64,000 nt of DNA. Source: DASRDR01 sp044867785 (GTDB lineage Bacteria; Methylomirabilota; Methylomirabilia; Rokubacteriales; DASRDR01). The stretch covers positions 1 to 64,000 of the forward strand of contig JBIOVM010000165.1 in NCBI GenBank assembly GCA_044867785.1. The letters are read 5' to 3'. Under the pieces are notes generated by a model. The model was not told the origin of the DNA, did not search any database, and worked only from the letters and a program-made list of their open reading frames with translations. The position numbers and the translations under genes are program-made. Below, piece after piece: positions 55,898 to 64,000 of this stretch (positions are counted from its first letter, which is position 1; every line of letters begins with the position of its first letter).

Positions 55898-58800
55898 ATG
55901 GCCCAGTTCTTCATCGGCCGTCCGATCGTCGCGATCGTCATCGCGATCCTCACCGTGTTGCTGGGGACCGCCTCGCTCCTCAAGCTCGCCTTCGAGCAGT
56001 ACCCCTTCCTGGCCCCGCCGTCCATCCGCGTCACCGCGACCTACCCGGGCGCCTCGGCCGTGGCGGTGGAGCAGTCGGTCGCCACGCCGATCGAGCAGGA
56101 AGTCAACGGCGTGGACAACATGATCTACATGCAGTCGTCGAACACGAGCGACGGCCGCATGCTGCTCGACGTCAGCTTCCGGGTCGGCGTCGACCAGGAC
56201 ACCGCGAACGTCCTCACGCAGAACCGGGTCACGGTGTCCCAGGCGCGGCTCCCGCAGGAGGTGACCCAGCAGGGCGTGACCGTCAAGAAGCAGAGCCCGA
56301 GCATCCTGATGGTGATCTCGGTCTACTCCCCCGGGGAGAGCTACGACGCGAACTTCCTGATCAACTACTCCGGCATCAACCTGCGCGACCAGCTCCTCCG
56401 CATCCCCGGCATCGCCCAGGTCGATCTCTTCGGCGGCGCCGACTACGGCATGCGGGTCTGGCTCGAGCCCGCCAAGCTGGCCAAGCTCGGGCTGACGCCG
56501 GCCGACGTGATCGCGTCGATCAAGGAGCAGAACCTCCAGGCTCCCGCCGGGCGGGTCGGTGGCGCGCCGTCGCCCAAGGACCAGCAGTTCACCTACACGG
56601 TGGCCGCGCCCGGCCGGCTGGTCACGATCGAGGAATTCGAGAACATCATCATCCGGGGCACCGCGACCGCCGCCCAGGTCCGGATCAAGGACGTGGGCCG
56701 GGCGGAGCTCGGCTCCCAGGACTACAACTCGTTCGGCCGCCTCGACGGCAAGCCGGCCGGGTCGCTGGCCATCTACCTCCTGCCGGGCGCGAACCAGCTC
56801 CAGGCGTCGCACACGATCTACGAGACCATGGCGCGCGCGAAGGACCTCTTCCCGCCGGACATGGACTACAAGATCGTCTACGACACGACGCCGGCCGTCG
56901 AGGCCTCGATCGAGTCGATCGTGCACACCTTCGTCGAGGCGCTGATCCTCGTCACGCTGGTCGTGTTCATCTTCCTCCAGAACGTGCGGGCCACGATCAT
57001 CCCGCTCCTGACCGTGCCCGTCTCGATCATCGGGACCTTCATCTTCTTCCCGATGCTCGGCTTCTCGGTCAACACGCTCTCGATGTTCGGGCTCGTGCTG
57101 GCCATCGGCATCGTCGTGGACGACGCCATCGTCGTGGTCGAGGCGGTGATCCATCACATGGAGCACGGCTTGAGTCCACGGGACGCGACGGTCCAGGCCA
57201 TGAAGGAGGTGTCCGGGCCGGTCATCGGGATCGCCCTCATCCTGTCCGCCGTGTTCGTGCCGGTCGCCTTCCTCGGCGGCCTCATCGGCCAGATGTACCA
57301 GCAGTTCGCGCTGACGATTGCCATCTCGGTGCTCCTCTCGGCCTTCAGCGCGCTGTCGCTGTCGCCCGCCCTGTCCGTGCTGTTGCTCAAGCCCCACAAG
57401 CCCGCTCGCGGGCCGCTCGGGGCGTTCTTCCGGGGGTTCAACTGGGTGTTCGACCGGACGACCAACGGCTACATCGGGGTGACCCGGCTGCTCGTCCGGC
57501 GCGCGGTGCTCTCGATCCTAGTCGTCCTCGTGGTGGCCGTCGGCGCCGGGCTCTTCGGCCGCGCGATCCCGGCCGGATTCATTCCCGACGAGGACCAGGG
57601 CATCCTCGGGGTCAACGTGCAGCTTCCCCCAGGAGCGTCGCTCGAGCGGACGGCCGCCGTCCTGACGCGGGTCGAGCAGATCGTCGCCAAGGCCGCCGGG
57701 GTCGACTCGTTCGCGACCATCGGCGGCTACGGGGTCGTCACGAACACCTACCAGCCGAACTTCGGCACGACCTTCATCCGTCTCAAGCCCTGGGAGGAGC
57801 GCCACGGCGACGACCTGCACGCCAGGGGGATCATGGCCGCCCTTCAGCGGGAATTCGTGAGCATCGCCGAGGCGATCGTCTTCCCGTTCAACATCCCCAC
57901 GCTCTCGGGCTTCGGCGCCTCGTCCGGCTTCAACTTCCTGCTCCAGGACCGAAGCGGCACGCTGAGCGTCGACGAGCTCGGCGCTCAGTCGCGCGCCTTC
58001 CTGGCCGAGGCGCGCCAGCGTCCGCAGCTCGCCAACGTGTTCACCTCGTTCGATCCGAACTATCCGCAGGTGAAGGTGGAGCTCGACCGGGAGAAGGCGC
58101 GCACCCTCGGGATCCCCGTCAACGACGTGTTCCAGTCCATGTCGGCGGTGCTGGGCGGCGCCTACGTGAACGACTTCAACCGGTTCGGACGGCTGTTCCG
58201 GGTCTACGTCCAGGCCGACGCCGACTATCGGCGGAAGCCCGAGGACATCGGGCAGATCTACGTCCGGAGCCAGACCACCAACACCATGATTCCGCTCTCG
58301 ACGCTCATGACGATCACGGAGGTGCCGAGCACCGAGATCACCACCCGGTTCAACCTGTTCCGCGCGGTGGAGATCAGCGGGATCCCTGGGCGCGGCTACA
58401 CCTCCGGTCAGGCCCTGGCGACCCTCGAGGACGTCTTCGCGAAGACGATGCCGAAGGAGATGGGCTTCGCCTACTCGAAGCTCTCCTACCAGGAGAAGGT
58501 GGCGCCGCCAGCCGGCCCGACGTTCGTCATGGCCATCGTCTTCGTGTTCCTCCTGCTGGCCGCGATGTACGAGAGCTGGCGCCTGCCGTGGGCGGTCCTG
58601 CTCGGCTCGCCCCTCGTCGCGCTCGGCGCCTTCTTCGGCGTCTGGCTCATGGGCTACGACAACAACGTCTACGTCCAGGTCGGGCTCGTCATGCTCATCG
58701 GTCTCGCGGCCAAGAACGCGATCCTGATCGTCGAGGTGGCGAAGGTGAGGCACGAGGAGGGCAAGCCGGCGCAGGAGGCCGCGCTGGAGGCGGCGCGCCT

Positions 58801-59074
58801 CCGCTTCCGGCCCATCCTGATGACCGCGTTCGCCTTCATCCTGGGCGTGGTGCCGCTCATGCTCGCGAGCGGGGCCGGCGCCGGGGCGCAGAACGTCATG
58901 GGCACGGCGGTCTTCTGGGGCATGCTGGTCGCCACGTTCCTCGGCGTGTTCATCATTCCGGGCAACTTCGCCTTCGTGGAGCAGCTGGGACGGCGCCATC
59001 GCCGGGCGAAAGGCGCGGCAACGGTTCCAGCACAGGAACCGGCCGGGGCCGCGCTTCGTGAGGAGCATCCGTGA
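55898..59074 (+). CDS. HAE1-family RND efflux pump
   Basis: The 1058-residue pump is of the AcrB/MexB type and exports hydrophobic compounds using the proton gradient. Landmarks: FIGRPIVAIVIAILTVLLGT at the N-terminus, VRVTATYPGAS-like SIRVTATYPGASAVAVEQSV, the proton-relay Asp pair in VLAIGIVVDDAIVVVEAV, the Lys in LIGLAAKNAILIVEVAK, and LASGAGAGAQNVMGTAVFWG near the end. Length is the family norm. It sits between the adaptor and the NodT channel, whose GTG overlaps its stop. Substrate range cannot be predicted. Confidence 0.95.
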   Translation: MAQFFIGRPIVAIVIAILTVLLGTASLLKLAFEQYPFLAPPSIRVTATYPGASAVAVEQSVATPIEQEVNGVDNMIYMQSSNTSDGRMLLDVSFRVGVDQDTANVLTQNRVTVSQARLPQEVTQQGVTVKKQSPSILMVISVYSPGESYDANFLINYSGINLRDQLLRIPGIAQVDLFGGADYGMRVWLEPAKLAKLGLTPADVIASIKEQNLQAPAGRVGGAPSPKDQQFTYTVAAPGRLVTIEEFENIIIRGTATAAQVRIKDVGRAELGSQDYNSFGRLDGKPAGSLAIYLLPGANQLQASHTIYETMARAKDLFPPDMDYKIVYDTTPAVEASIESIVHTFVEALILVTLVVFIFLQNVRATIIPLLTVPVSIIGTFIFFPMLGFSVNTLSMFGLVLAIGIVVDDAIVVVEAVIHHMEHGLSPRDATVQAMKEVSGPVIGIALILSAVFVPVAFLGGLIGQMYQQFALTIAISVLLSAFSALSLSPALSVLLLKPHKPARGPLGAFFRGFNWVFDRTTNGYIGVTRLLVRRAVLSILVVLVVAVGAGLFGRAIPAGFIPDEDQGILGVNVQLPPGASLERTAAVLTRVEQIVAKAAGVDSFATIGGYGVVTNTYQPNFGTTFIRLKPWEERHGDDLHARGIMAALQREFVSIAEAIVFPFNIPTLSGFGASSGFNFLLQDRSGTLSVDELGAQSRAFLAEARQRPQLANVFTSFDPNYPQVKVELDREKARTLGIPVNDVFQSMSAVLGGAYVNDFNRFGRLFRVYVQADADYRRKPEDIGQIYVRSQTTNTMIPLSTLMTITEVPSTEITTRFNLFRAVEISGIPGRGYTSGQALATLEDVFAKTMPKEMGFAYSKLSYQEKVAPPAGPTFVMAIVFVFLLLAAMYESWRLPWAVLLGSPLVALGAFFGVWLMGYDNNVYVQVGLVMLIGLAAKNAILIVEVAKVRHEEGKPAQEAALEAARLRFRPILMTAFAFILGVVPLMLASGAGAGAQNVMGTAVFWGMLVATFLGVFIIPGNFAFVEQLGRRHRRAKGAATVPAQEPAGAALREEHP

Positions 59075-60462
59075 GGCGGAGCCTCCTCGCACTGACCCTG
59101 GTGCTGTCGGCCGCGTGCGCTCTCGGGCCAGACTATCGTCGCCCGGAAGTGCCGTTGCCCACGGTGTTCCGCGGCCTCGATCCCACGGCCCCCGGCGGGC
59201 CGGGGTCGCTCGCCGACCTCGCCTGGTGGACGCTCTTCGAGGACGAGGCCCTCCAGGCGCTGATCCAGGTCGCGCTCGTCGAGAACTACGACCTCCGGGT
59301 CGCCGTGGCGCGCATCCTGGACGCCGAGGCCCAGGTGACCATCACCCGCTCGTTCCAGTTCCCCTCGATCGACGGCACCGCCCAGGCGCCCTACTCGACC
59401 ACCTTCGGCGACCGACCGCCGCTCTTCACGCTCGAGAACTCGTTCATCCCGCAGACCGCGATCAACCTCTCCTTCGAGCTCGACTTCTGGGGCCGGTGGC
59501 GGCGGGCGACCGAGGCGTCCCGGGCTGATCTCCTCGCGACCGAGGAAGGCCGGCACGTCGTGCTGAGCGATCTGGTCTCCAGCGTGGCCAATGCCTACTT
59601 CCAGCTCCGGGCGCTCGATCTCGGCCTCGAGGTCGCCCGGCGGACGGTGGGACTGCGCCAGGACTCCCTCCGGCTCGTCCGCCTCCGCGAGGAGGGCGGC
59701 ATCGTGTCGCTGATGGACGTCTACCAGGCGGAGACCCTGCTCTCGGGCGCCCTGCGCGAGATCCCCGACTTCGAGCGGCAGATCGAGCAGACGGAGAACC
59801 TCATCAGCGTGCTCCTCGGCCGGAACCCCGGACCGATCGCGCGCGGCCGGTCGCTGGAGAGCCAGATCAGCCTGCCCGTTCTGCCCGCGGGACTGCCGGC
59901 CGCCTTGCTCGAGCGGCGCCCCGACGTACGCACCGCCGAGCAGGAGCTGGTCGCCGCCAATGCGCGGATCGGGGTGGCGAAGTCCGAGTACTTTCCCCGA
60001 ATCTTCCTGCTCGGCGAGATCGGGGTGGCGGGCGGCGTCCAGAACAGCGTGTCCTTCGGCCCCATGGGCTTCTTCGGGATCGGCCCGACCCTGTCGGTCC
60101 CGATCTTCAACATGGGCCGCGTCCAAGCTGGCGTCGACTCGGCGGAGGCCCGCGCCCAGGAGGCCGTCGCCCGGTACCAGCGGACCGTCCAGCAGGCCGT
60201 CCGCGAGGTCTCGGACGCGCTGGTCGGGCACCGGAAGCGCCGCGAAGCCCGCGTGGAACAGGAGACACTCGTCCAGGTCCTGAGGAACGCGGCACGTCTC
60301 TCGAACGTTCGCTACGACGGCGGCGTGACGAGCTATCTCGAGGTTCTGGACAACGAGCGCCAGCTGTTCACGGCGGAGCTGGACCTGGCGCAGGCGCGGC
60401 GGGACGAGCTCCTGGCCGTGGTCGGCCTCTACCGGGCGCTCGGTGGGGGTTGGGCGCAGTAG
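59071..60462 (+). CDS. NodT-family outer-membrane efflux lipoprotein
   Basis: The 463-residue channel has a lipobox signal (LLALTLVLSAAC) and the NodT/OprM pattern: LGPDYRRPEVPLP, then WWTLFEDEALQALIQVALVE, ASRADLLATEEGRHVVLSDL, ERRPDVRTAEQELVAANARI and a C-terminal NVRYDGGVTSYLEVLDNERQ. As a trimer it forms the outer-membrane duct of the RND pump encoded just before. GTG at 59071 overlaps the pump stop by four bases. This completes a three-gene efflux operon. Confidence 0.93.
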   Translation: MRRSLLALTLVLSAACALGPDYRRPEVPLPTVFRGLDPTAPGGPGSLADLAWWTLFEDEALQALIQVALVENYDLRVAVARILDAEAQVTITRSFQFPSIDGTAQAPYSTTFGDRPPLFTLENSFIPQTAINLSFELDFWGRWRRATEASRADLLATEEGRHVVLSDLVSSVANAYFQLRALDLGLEVARRTVGLRQDSLRLVRLREEGGIVSLMDVYQAETLLSGALREIPDFERQIEQTENLISVLLGRNPGPIARGRSLESQISLPVLPAGLPAALLERRPDVRTAEQELVAANARIGVAKSEYFPRIFLLGEIGVAGGVQNSVSFGPMGFFGIGPTLSVPIFNMGRVQAGVDSAEARAQEAVARYQRTVQQAVREVSDALVGHRKRREARVEQETLVQVLRNAARLSNVRYDGGVTSYLEVLDNERQLFTAELDLAQARRDELLAVVGLYRALGGGWAQ

Positions 60463-60549
60463 AGACGATCGAGGGCTCGGGCCGTCCGGGGATCGGTGCG
60501 CCGCGATCGTCCCCGGTTGCACCGGGTCAGGGAAAGGAGATCGGCGACA

Positions 60550-60804
60550 ATGGCCAAGCCGGTTCGGACGGGATTCATGCTGCTCGTCCTCGCGGCCGCC
60601 GGGGCCGGATGCGTATCCTCCGAGCAGTGGAAGGAGTGGAAGTCCCACCCGAGCCACTTCGCCTCCGGGGATCACATGAAGTTCTCGCTCAAGAATCAGG
60701 GCAAGACGCCTAAAGTGAGCCAGGACGACCAGAAGGTTGCGGCCGGTCAGTCGTGGTGGGGCGACCCCGTGGTGGTGCGCCCCGACCAGATCTTCCAGAA
60801 CTAG
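60550..60804 (+). CDS. Small lipoprotein downstream of the RND operon
   Basis: The 84-residue product has a signal with lipobox (MLLVLAAAGAGC) followed by VSSEQWKEWKSHPSHFASGD and a short polar domain ending WWGDPVVVRPDQIFQ. AAAGGAG precedes the ATG at 60550. It is probably a periplasm-facing lipoprotein; no family is recognised. It follows the channel gene by 87 bases and may be in the same transcript. Confidence 0.7.
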   Translation: MAKPVRTGFMLLVLAAAGAGCVSSEQWKEWKSHPSHFASGDHMKFSLKNQGKTPKVSQDDQKVAAGQSWWGDPVVVRPDQIFQN

Positions 60805-60817
60805 GCGCCCGGCGCCG

Positions 60818-61480
60818 ATGACCGGACCGACGTGGGGGTGGGCGGCCGCGGCCGTCCTGGCCGCGGGTCTCCTCACCGCGAGCGCCGAGGCCCAGCGCTC
60901 GGCGGATGAGTCGATCTATCCGCTGTCGGAGTACCGGGCGGCCGATGGCCGCGCGCTGGCCGCCGCCCACGCGGGCGAGCTGCGCGCTCTCTACGACGCG
61001 GTCCGCCGCTGCGCACCGGAGCTTGACTTCCAGCGACATGGCATCGGGTTTCGGCGCCCGACGGGAAGCGCGGATATCGCGCCGCACCTTGCGATCTGGA
61101 CGTGGCTCCAGTGGGCACCGGCCCCCGAGGGCGGGGACCCACTGGGCCGGGCCGCGGATGCGTTTCGACGCTACGGCCCGAAGCTCCTGCCGCATCTCGT
61201 CGCACGGGATCCCGTCCGCGCGGACGCGCGGGTCGGGGGCTACGGTCTCGTGCTCACCTGGCTCAAGCCCGGCCCGGCGACCGGCGCGCCCGTCGCGGAG
61301 ACGCTGGTGGTGTTCGCGCCCAGAGCGGCCGTCGTCTCCTTCGTGGGCGGTCAGGCGCCGCTGTCGGAGCTGCTCGCCCAGTCTCGCCTCCGGGTCTTCG
61401 ACGGCCAGACGGAGGTGCCCGTGTCGACCCTCGGAATCCGGGACCAGGATGCCCCGGCTCCAGCCTCTCCGAGCTGCTAG
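60818..61480 (+). CDS. Secreted hypothetical protein
   Basis: The 220-residue product has a signal peptide (WGWAAAAVLAAGLLTASAEA) and a soluble domain with LYDAVRRCAPELDFQRHGIG, YGPKLLPHLVARDP and VETLVVFAPRAAVVSFVGG-like LVVFAPRAAVVSFVGG. No catalytic motif is visible and no family is recognised. ATG at 60818 lies 13 bases after the small lipoprotein gene, so they are probably co-transcribed. Confidence 0.7.
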   Translation: MTGPTWGWAAAAVLAAGLLTASAEAQRSADESIYPLSEYRAADGRALAAAHAGELRALYDAVRRCAPELDFQRHGIGFRRPTGSADIAPHLAIWTWLQWAPAPEGGDPLGRAADAFRRYGPKLLPHLVARDPVRADARVGGYGLVLTWLKPGPATGAPVAETLVVFAPRAAVVSFVGGQAPLSELLAQSRLRVFDGQTEVPVSTLGIRDQDAPAPASPSC

Positions 61481-61522
61481 GAGGGCGATGGGGGAGCGGT
61501 TCGGCGACTGCGGCTAGCGACC

Positions 61523-62470
61523 ATGGCATCGAGCCTGCTCGCCCTGCTCGACGACATCGCCACGCTGCTCGATGACGTGGCGCTGCTCACCAAGGCCGCC
61601 TCGCGGAAGACCGCGGGCGTGCTGGGCGACGACCTGGCGCTCAACGCCCAGCAGGTGGCCGGCCTGAGAGCCGAGCGCGAGCTGCCCGTCGTGTGGGCGG
61701 TGGCCAAGGGCTCGCTGGTCAACAAGGCCATCCTGGTGCCCGCGGCGCTGGCCATCAGCGCCTTCGCACCGTGGGCCGTGACGCCGCTGCTCATGGCCGG
61801 CGGGGCGTATCTCTGCTACGAGGGCTTCGAGAAGCTCGCGCACGGCCTCCTGCATGATCGGGCGGAGGACGATGCGCATCACCGGGCGCTGGCTCACGCA
61901 TGGTCCGATCCCGCGGTGGACCTCGTGTCGGCCGAGAAGACGAGGATCCGCGGCGCGGTGCGCACGGACTTCATCCTGTCGGCGGAGATCATCGTGATCA
62001 CGCTGGGCATCGTGGCGGCCGCGTCCTTCGTGACGCGGGTCGCCGTCCTCGCCGGCATCGCGCTCCTCATGACCGTGGGCGTCTACGGCCTGGTCGGGGC
62101 CATCGTCAAGCTCGACGACGCGGGCCTCTACCTCAGCCGGCGTGCCGGCGACGGGGCGTTCGCCCGGATCCAGCGCGGCATCGGGGCCGGCATCCTCCGG
62201 ACCGCGCCGCTGCTGATGAGGGGCCTGTCCATCGCGGGCACGGCCGCGATGTTCCTGGTGGGTGGCGGCATCGTCGTCCATGGCATTCCCGCCCTCGACC
62301 ACTGGATCGAGGGACTGACCGGAGGGGCCGCCGCGCTCCCCGGGATCGGCGGCGCTCTCCATCTCGCGATGCCCTTCCTGCTCGCGGCCGTCACGGGCGT
62401 CGTGGTCGGCGGACTCGCGCTGGGCGTCGCGCGGACCGTGCGGCGCGTGATGCGTCCGCAACCAGCCTGA
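61523..62470 (+). CDS. DUF808 family membrane protein
   Basis: The 315-residue protein matches DUF808 (YedI-like): LLALLDDIATLLDDVALLTK at the N-terminus, KTAGVLGDDLALNAQQVAGL, PVVWAVAKGSLVNKAILVPA, and EKTRIRGAVRTDFILSAEII. It has five or six hydrophobic helices and is an inner-membrane protein of unknown function. ATG at 61523. The 62471-62694 gap after it shows no gene. Confidence 0.9.
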   Translation: MASSLLALLDDIATLLDDVALLTKAASRKTAGVLGDDLALNAQQVAGLRAERELPVVWAVAKGSLVNKAILVPAALAISAFAPWAVTPLLMAGGAYLCYEGFEKLAHGLLHDRAEDDAHHRALAHAWSDPAVDLVSAEKTRIRGAVRTDFILSAEIIVITLGIVAAASFVTRVAVLAGIALLMTVGVYGLVGAIVKLDDAGLYLSRRAGDGAFARIQRGIGAGILRTAPLLMRGLSIAGTAAMFLVGGGIVVHGIPALDHWIEGLTGGAAALPGIGGALHLAMPFLLAAVTGVVVGGLALGVARTVRRVMRPQPA

Positions 62471-62694
62471 TCGCCCTTCAGGGCCGACTCCGGCGGGTCC
62501 AGGCGGCCTGGATTGCCGTCGAATACGGCGGCCGCCGCTCCCGGTGGTGGCCAGGCGGCGAGCTCCGAAGAGCCGCGGGCCGTTCCCGTCTGATTGCACG
62601 GATAGTTGTCGATGCTGAGCAACGGGCACGTGGGTTGCAGCCCTGCTCGCCTGGACCCCGATCTCATCTCTACGCCTGCGGAAAGGATGCTCCA

Positions 62695-63339
62695 ATGCGA
62701 CGAACAGAGGCATGGCGCCTGGCGGTCGTGGCGGTCGTCCTCGGAGTCGCCGTCATCGCGGCTCGCCCGGCATCCGCGGAGTGGTTCCTGGATGCCTATG
62801 GCGGCGCCTCGATGACGGCCGATGCCGACGTCACGGTCCGCAACGGCACGACTGTCGACGACAAGGTGGAGTTCGACACGGAAGGCATGGGAGGGGTGCG
62901 CCTGGGCTACTGGCTCGCCGGCCTTCGGTGGCTCGGCGTGGCCGGGGACGTCTCCTACTTCGCGCCAGCGGGACAGGGGACGACCGTCGAGACGCGCCTG
63001 GAGGTCGTTCCCATGACCCCGCTGGTGATGTTCCGGCTCCCTCTCCTGGAGAGCCAGGAGTTTCCGAACGGGCGACTGCAGCCGTACCTCGGTGTGGGGC
63101 CGGGCTTCTTCCTGACGAGCGTGAAGGTCGAGCTGCCGGGCGTCGGCGAAGAGAGTACCGATTGGCAGTTCGACGTCGGCGTCGACACGCGGGCGGGGGT
63201 CACGTTCATGATCACGCCGGCCTTCGGGGCGTTCATCGAGGGCCGGTACACGGTGTTCAGCACGGACCCGGGAGGGCAGAGCACGGATTTCGACGTCGAG
63301 ACGGTCCACATGGCGGGCGGTATCACGATCCGCTGGTAG
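62695..63339 (+). CDS. Outer-membrane beta-barrel protein
   Basis: The 214-residue product has a signal peptide ending ARPASA, then an eight-stranded barrel pattern of the OmpA/OmpW type: WFLDAYGGASMTADADVTV, then GVRLGYWLAGLRWLGVAGDV, QPYLGVGPGFFLTSVKVEL and a final strand VHMAGGITIRW with an aromatic C-terminus recognised by the Bam machinery. AAAGGA precedes ATG 62695. Function (transport or structural) is unknown. Confidence 0.85.
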   Translation: MRRTEAWRLAVVAVVLGVAVIAARPASAEWFLDAYGGASMTADADVTVRNGTTVDDKVEFDTEGMGGVRLGYWLAGLRWLGVAGDVSYFAPAGQGTTVETRLEVVPMTPLVMFRLPLLESQEFPNGRLQPYLGVGPGFFLTSVKVELPGVGEESTDWQFDVGVDTRAGVTFMITPAFGAFIEGRYTVFSTDPGGQSTDFDVETVHMAGGITIRW

Positions 63340-63420
63340 CAGACGCTGCCGGCTTTCGTCCGCACGACCACGGCAGCCATCGGTGTCCGCCACCCGAAGC
63401 GGCCTGCACCCGGATCGGTC

Positions 63421-64000
63421 ATGATGCGGCGCCGCTGGTTCCTCTTCCTGCTCGTCTGTGGAAGCGCCATCCCGGTCGCAGCGCCTTGGGCCGCTCGGGC
63501 GCAGCCGGTCGACATGGAGCGGTCCCTGGTCGACCGCTTCGGGTTCTCGGCGGCCGACATCGGGGCGCTACGCGCCGGCCAGGCCGTGATCAAGACCATT
63601 CCCGCGGAAGGACGGGAGATCGCCGTCGGCGGCGCCGTCCGGATTTCCGACGACAAGGAGCGCCTCGTCCGCTGGATCCGGGACGTGGAGGGCTTTCGCA
63701 AGGCGGCGGACCTGGGCGTGTCCCGACGGCTCCAGTCGCCTCCGGCGATCAACGACTTCGGCGACCTTGTCCTCGATTCCGGTGAGCTCGGCGCATTGCA
63801 GCGGTGCCAGCCCGGCGACTGCGCCCTGCGCCTGGGGGATGCGGCCATCCAGCGGTTTCGGGCCGAGGTGGACTGGGCCGCGCCCGATGCGGGACGCCGG
63901 GCGAACCTGCTGACGCGGCAGCTCCTGCTGGGCTACGCGGAAGCGTACCTGCGCGGCGGGGACCAGGCGCTCGGCGCCGCCCACAACGAGCGGCAACCGC
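63421..64000 (+). CDS. Secreted hypothetical protein, 3' end beyond the window
   Basis: An open frame starts at ATG 63421 and is still open at 64000, so at least 193 residues are encoded. It begins with a signal peptide (RRRWFLFLLVCGSAIPVAAP) and continues with VDRFGFSAADIGALRAGQAV, EIAVGGAVRISDDKERLVRW and INDFGDLVLDSGEL. Composition is typical of an exported globular protein. No family is recognised; the missing C-terminus may hold its main domain. An ATG at 63424 is an alternative start. Confidence 0.75.
   Translation, partial: MMRRRWFLFLLVCGSAIPVAAPWAARAQPVDMERSLVDRFGFSAADIGALRAGQAVIKTIPAEGREIAVGGAVRISDDKERLVRWIRDVEGFRKAADLGVSRRLQSPPAINDFGDLVLDSGELGALQRCQPGDCALRLGDAAIQRFRAEVDWAAPDAGRRANLLTRQLLLGYAEAYLRGGDQALGAAHNERQP

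Overview
The window is about 70% GC, gene-dense and bacterial, with NTG starts, many 4-base GTGA/ATGA overlaps and Gram-negative envelope genes (lipoproteins, an RND pump with NodT channel, a beta-barrel protein, periplasmic Nap). Archaeal-type C1 cofactor genes together with Nap and RND genes suggest a Candidatus Rokubacteria/Methylomirabilota-like organism. That is inference; there is no rRNA in the window. Region 1 (1-3.2 kb) looks like the edge of an integrated element: a truncated hypothetical gene, a small excisionase-like HTH protein, a complete tyrosine recombinase and a tRNA-Glu(TTC). Region 2 (3.1-18.7 kb) is general chromosome: an SDR, a LEA-type lipoprotein, a coupled pair of envelope proteins (a Gly/Ser-rich TPR protein and an HtrA-like protein without its catalytic His and Ser), a CBS protein, a solute-binding-like protein, SrkA, YaeQ, an EEP nuclease, an MFS transporter, a DUF2141 protein, an ABM protein, a GT-C-like membrane protein and an archaeal-type nucleotidyltransferase. 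Region 2 ends in a 33-codon fumarylacetoacetase fragment cut off exactly where region 3 begins. Region 3 (18.7-37.1 kb) is the core of the window: a tetrahydromethanopterin (H4MPT)/methylofuran island. It holds C1-transfer enzymes (Fae, MtdB, Mch, Ftr/FhcD), a pterin-building module (FolK-FolE2 fusion, a PTPS/QueD-like enzyme, a dihydropteroate-synthase-like protein, beta-RFAP synthase, a RimK-type ligase), methylofuran genes (MfnB, MfnD-, MfnE- and MfnF-like) and several unassigned partners (DUF1464, DUF447, a CitG-like protein, a HisA-like barrel, a carbinolamine-dehydratase-like protein, an SDR). A VapBC pair and three REP-like palindromes sit inside it. FhcA, FhcB, FhcC and a primary alcohol dehydrogenase are not in the window. 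Together the genes would let formaldehyde-level carbon be bound to H4MPT, oxidised to formyl-H4MPT and passed to the furan cofactor, while also making much of both cofactors. Region 4 (37.6-41.7 kb) has a MASE1-GAF-PAS-PAS histidine kinase and two response regulators; the FixJ-like one lacks any ATG, GTG or TTG start. Region 5 (41.9-46.9 kb) has a Cys-type sulfatase, a frameshifted HAD gene and a formylglycine-generating enzyme, with decayed HAD and porin C-termini upstream. Region 6 (46.9-54.0 kb) is an unusual periplasmic nitrate reductase operon: napD, napA, two tetraheme cytochromes, a four-cluster ferredoxin and an NrfD-type quinol protein, without NapC. Region 7 (54.1-64 kb) is a tripartite RND efflux operon behind a sigma54-like promoter, followed by small envelope proteins and a gene running off the right edge. 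Across the window, several first-in-transcript genes have a -10-like box only 6-9 bases before the start codon, which suggests leaderless transcripts are common here.
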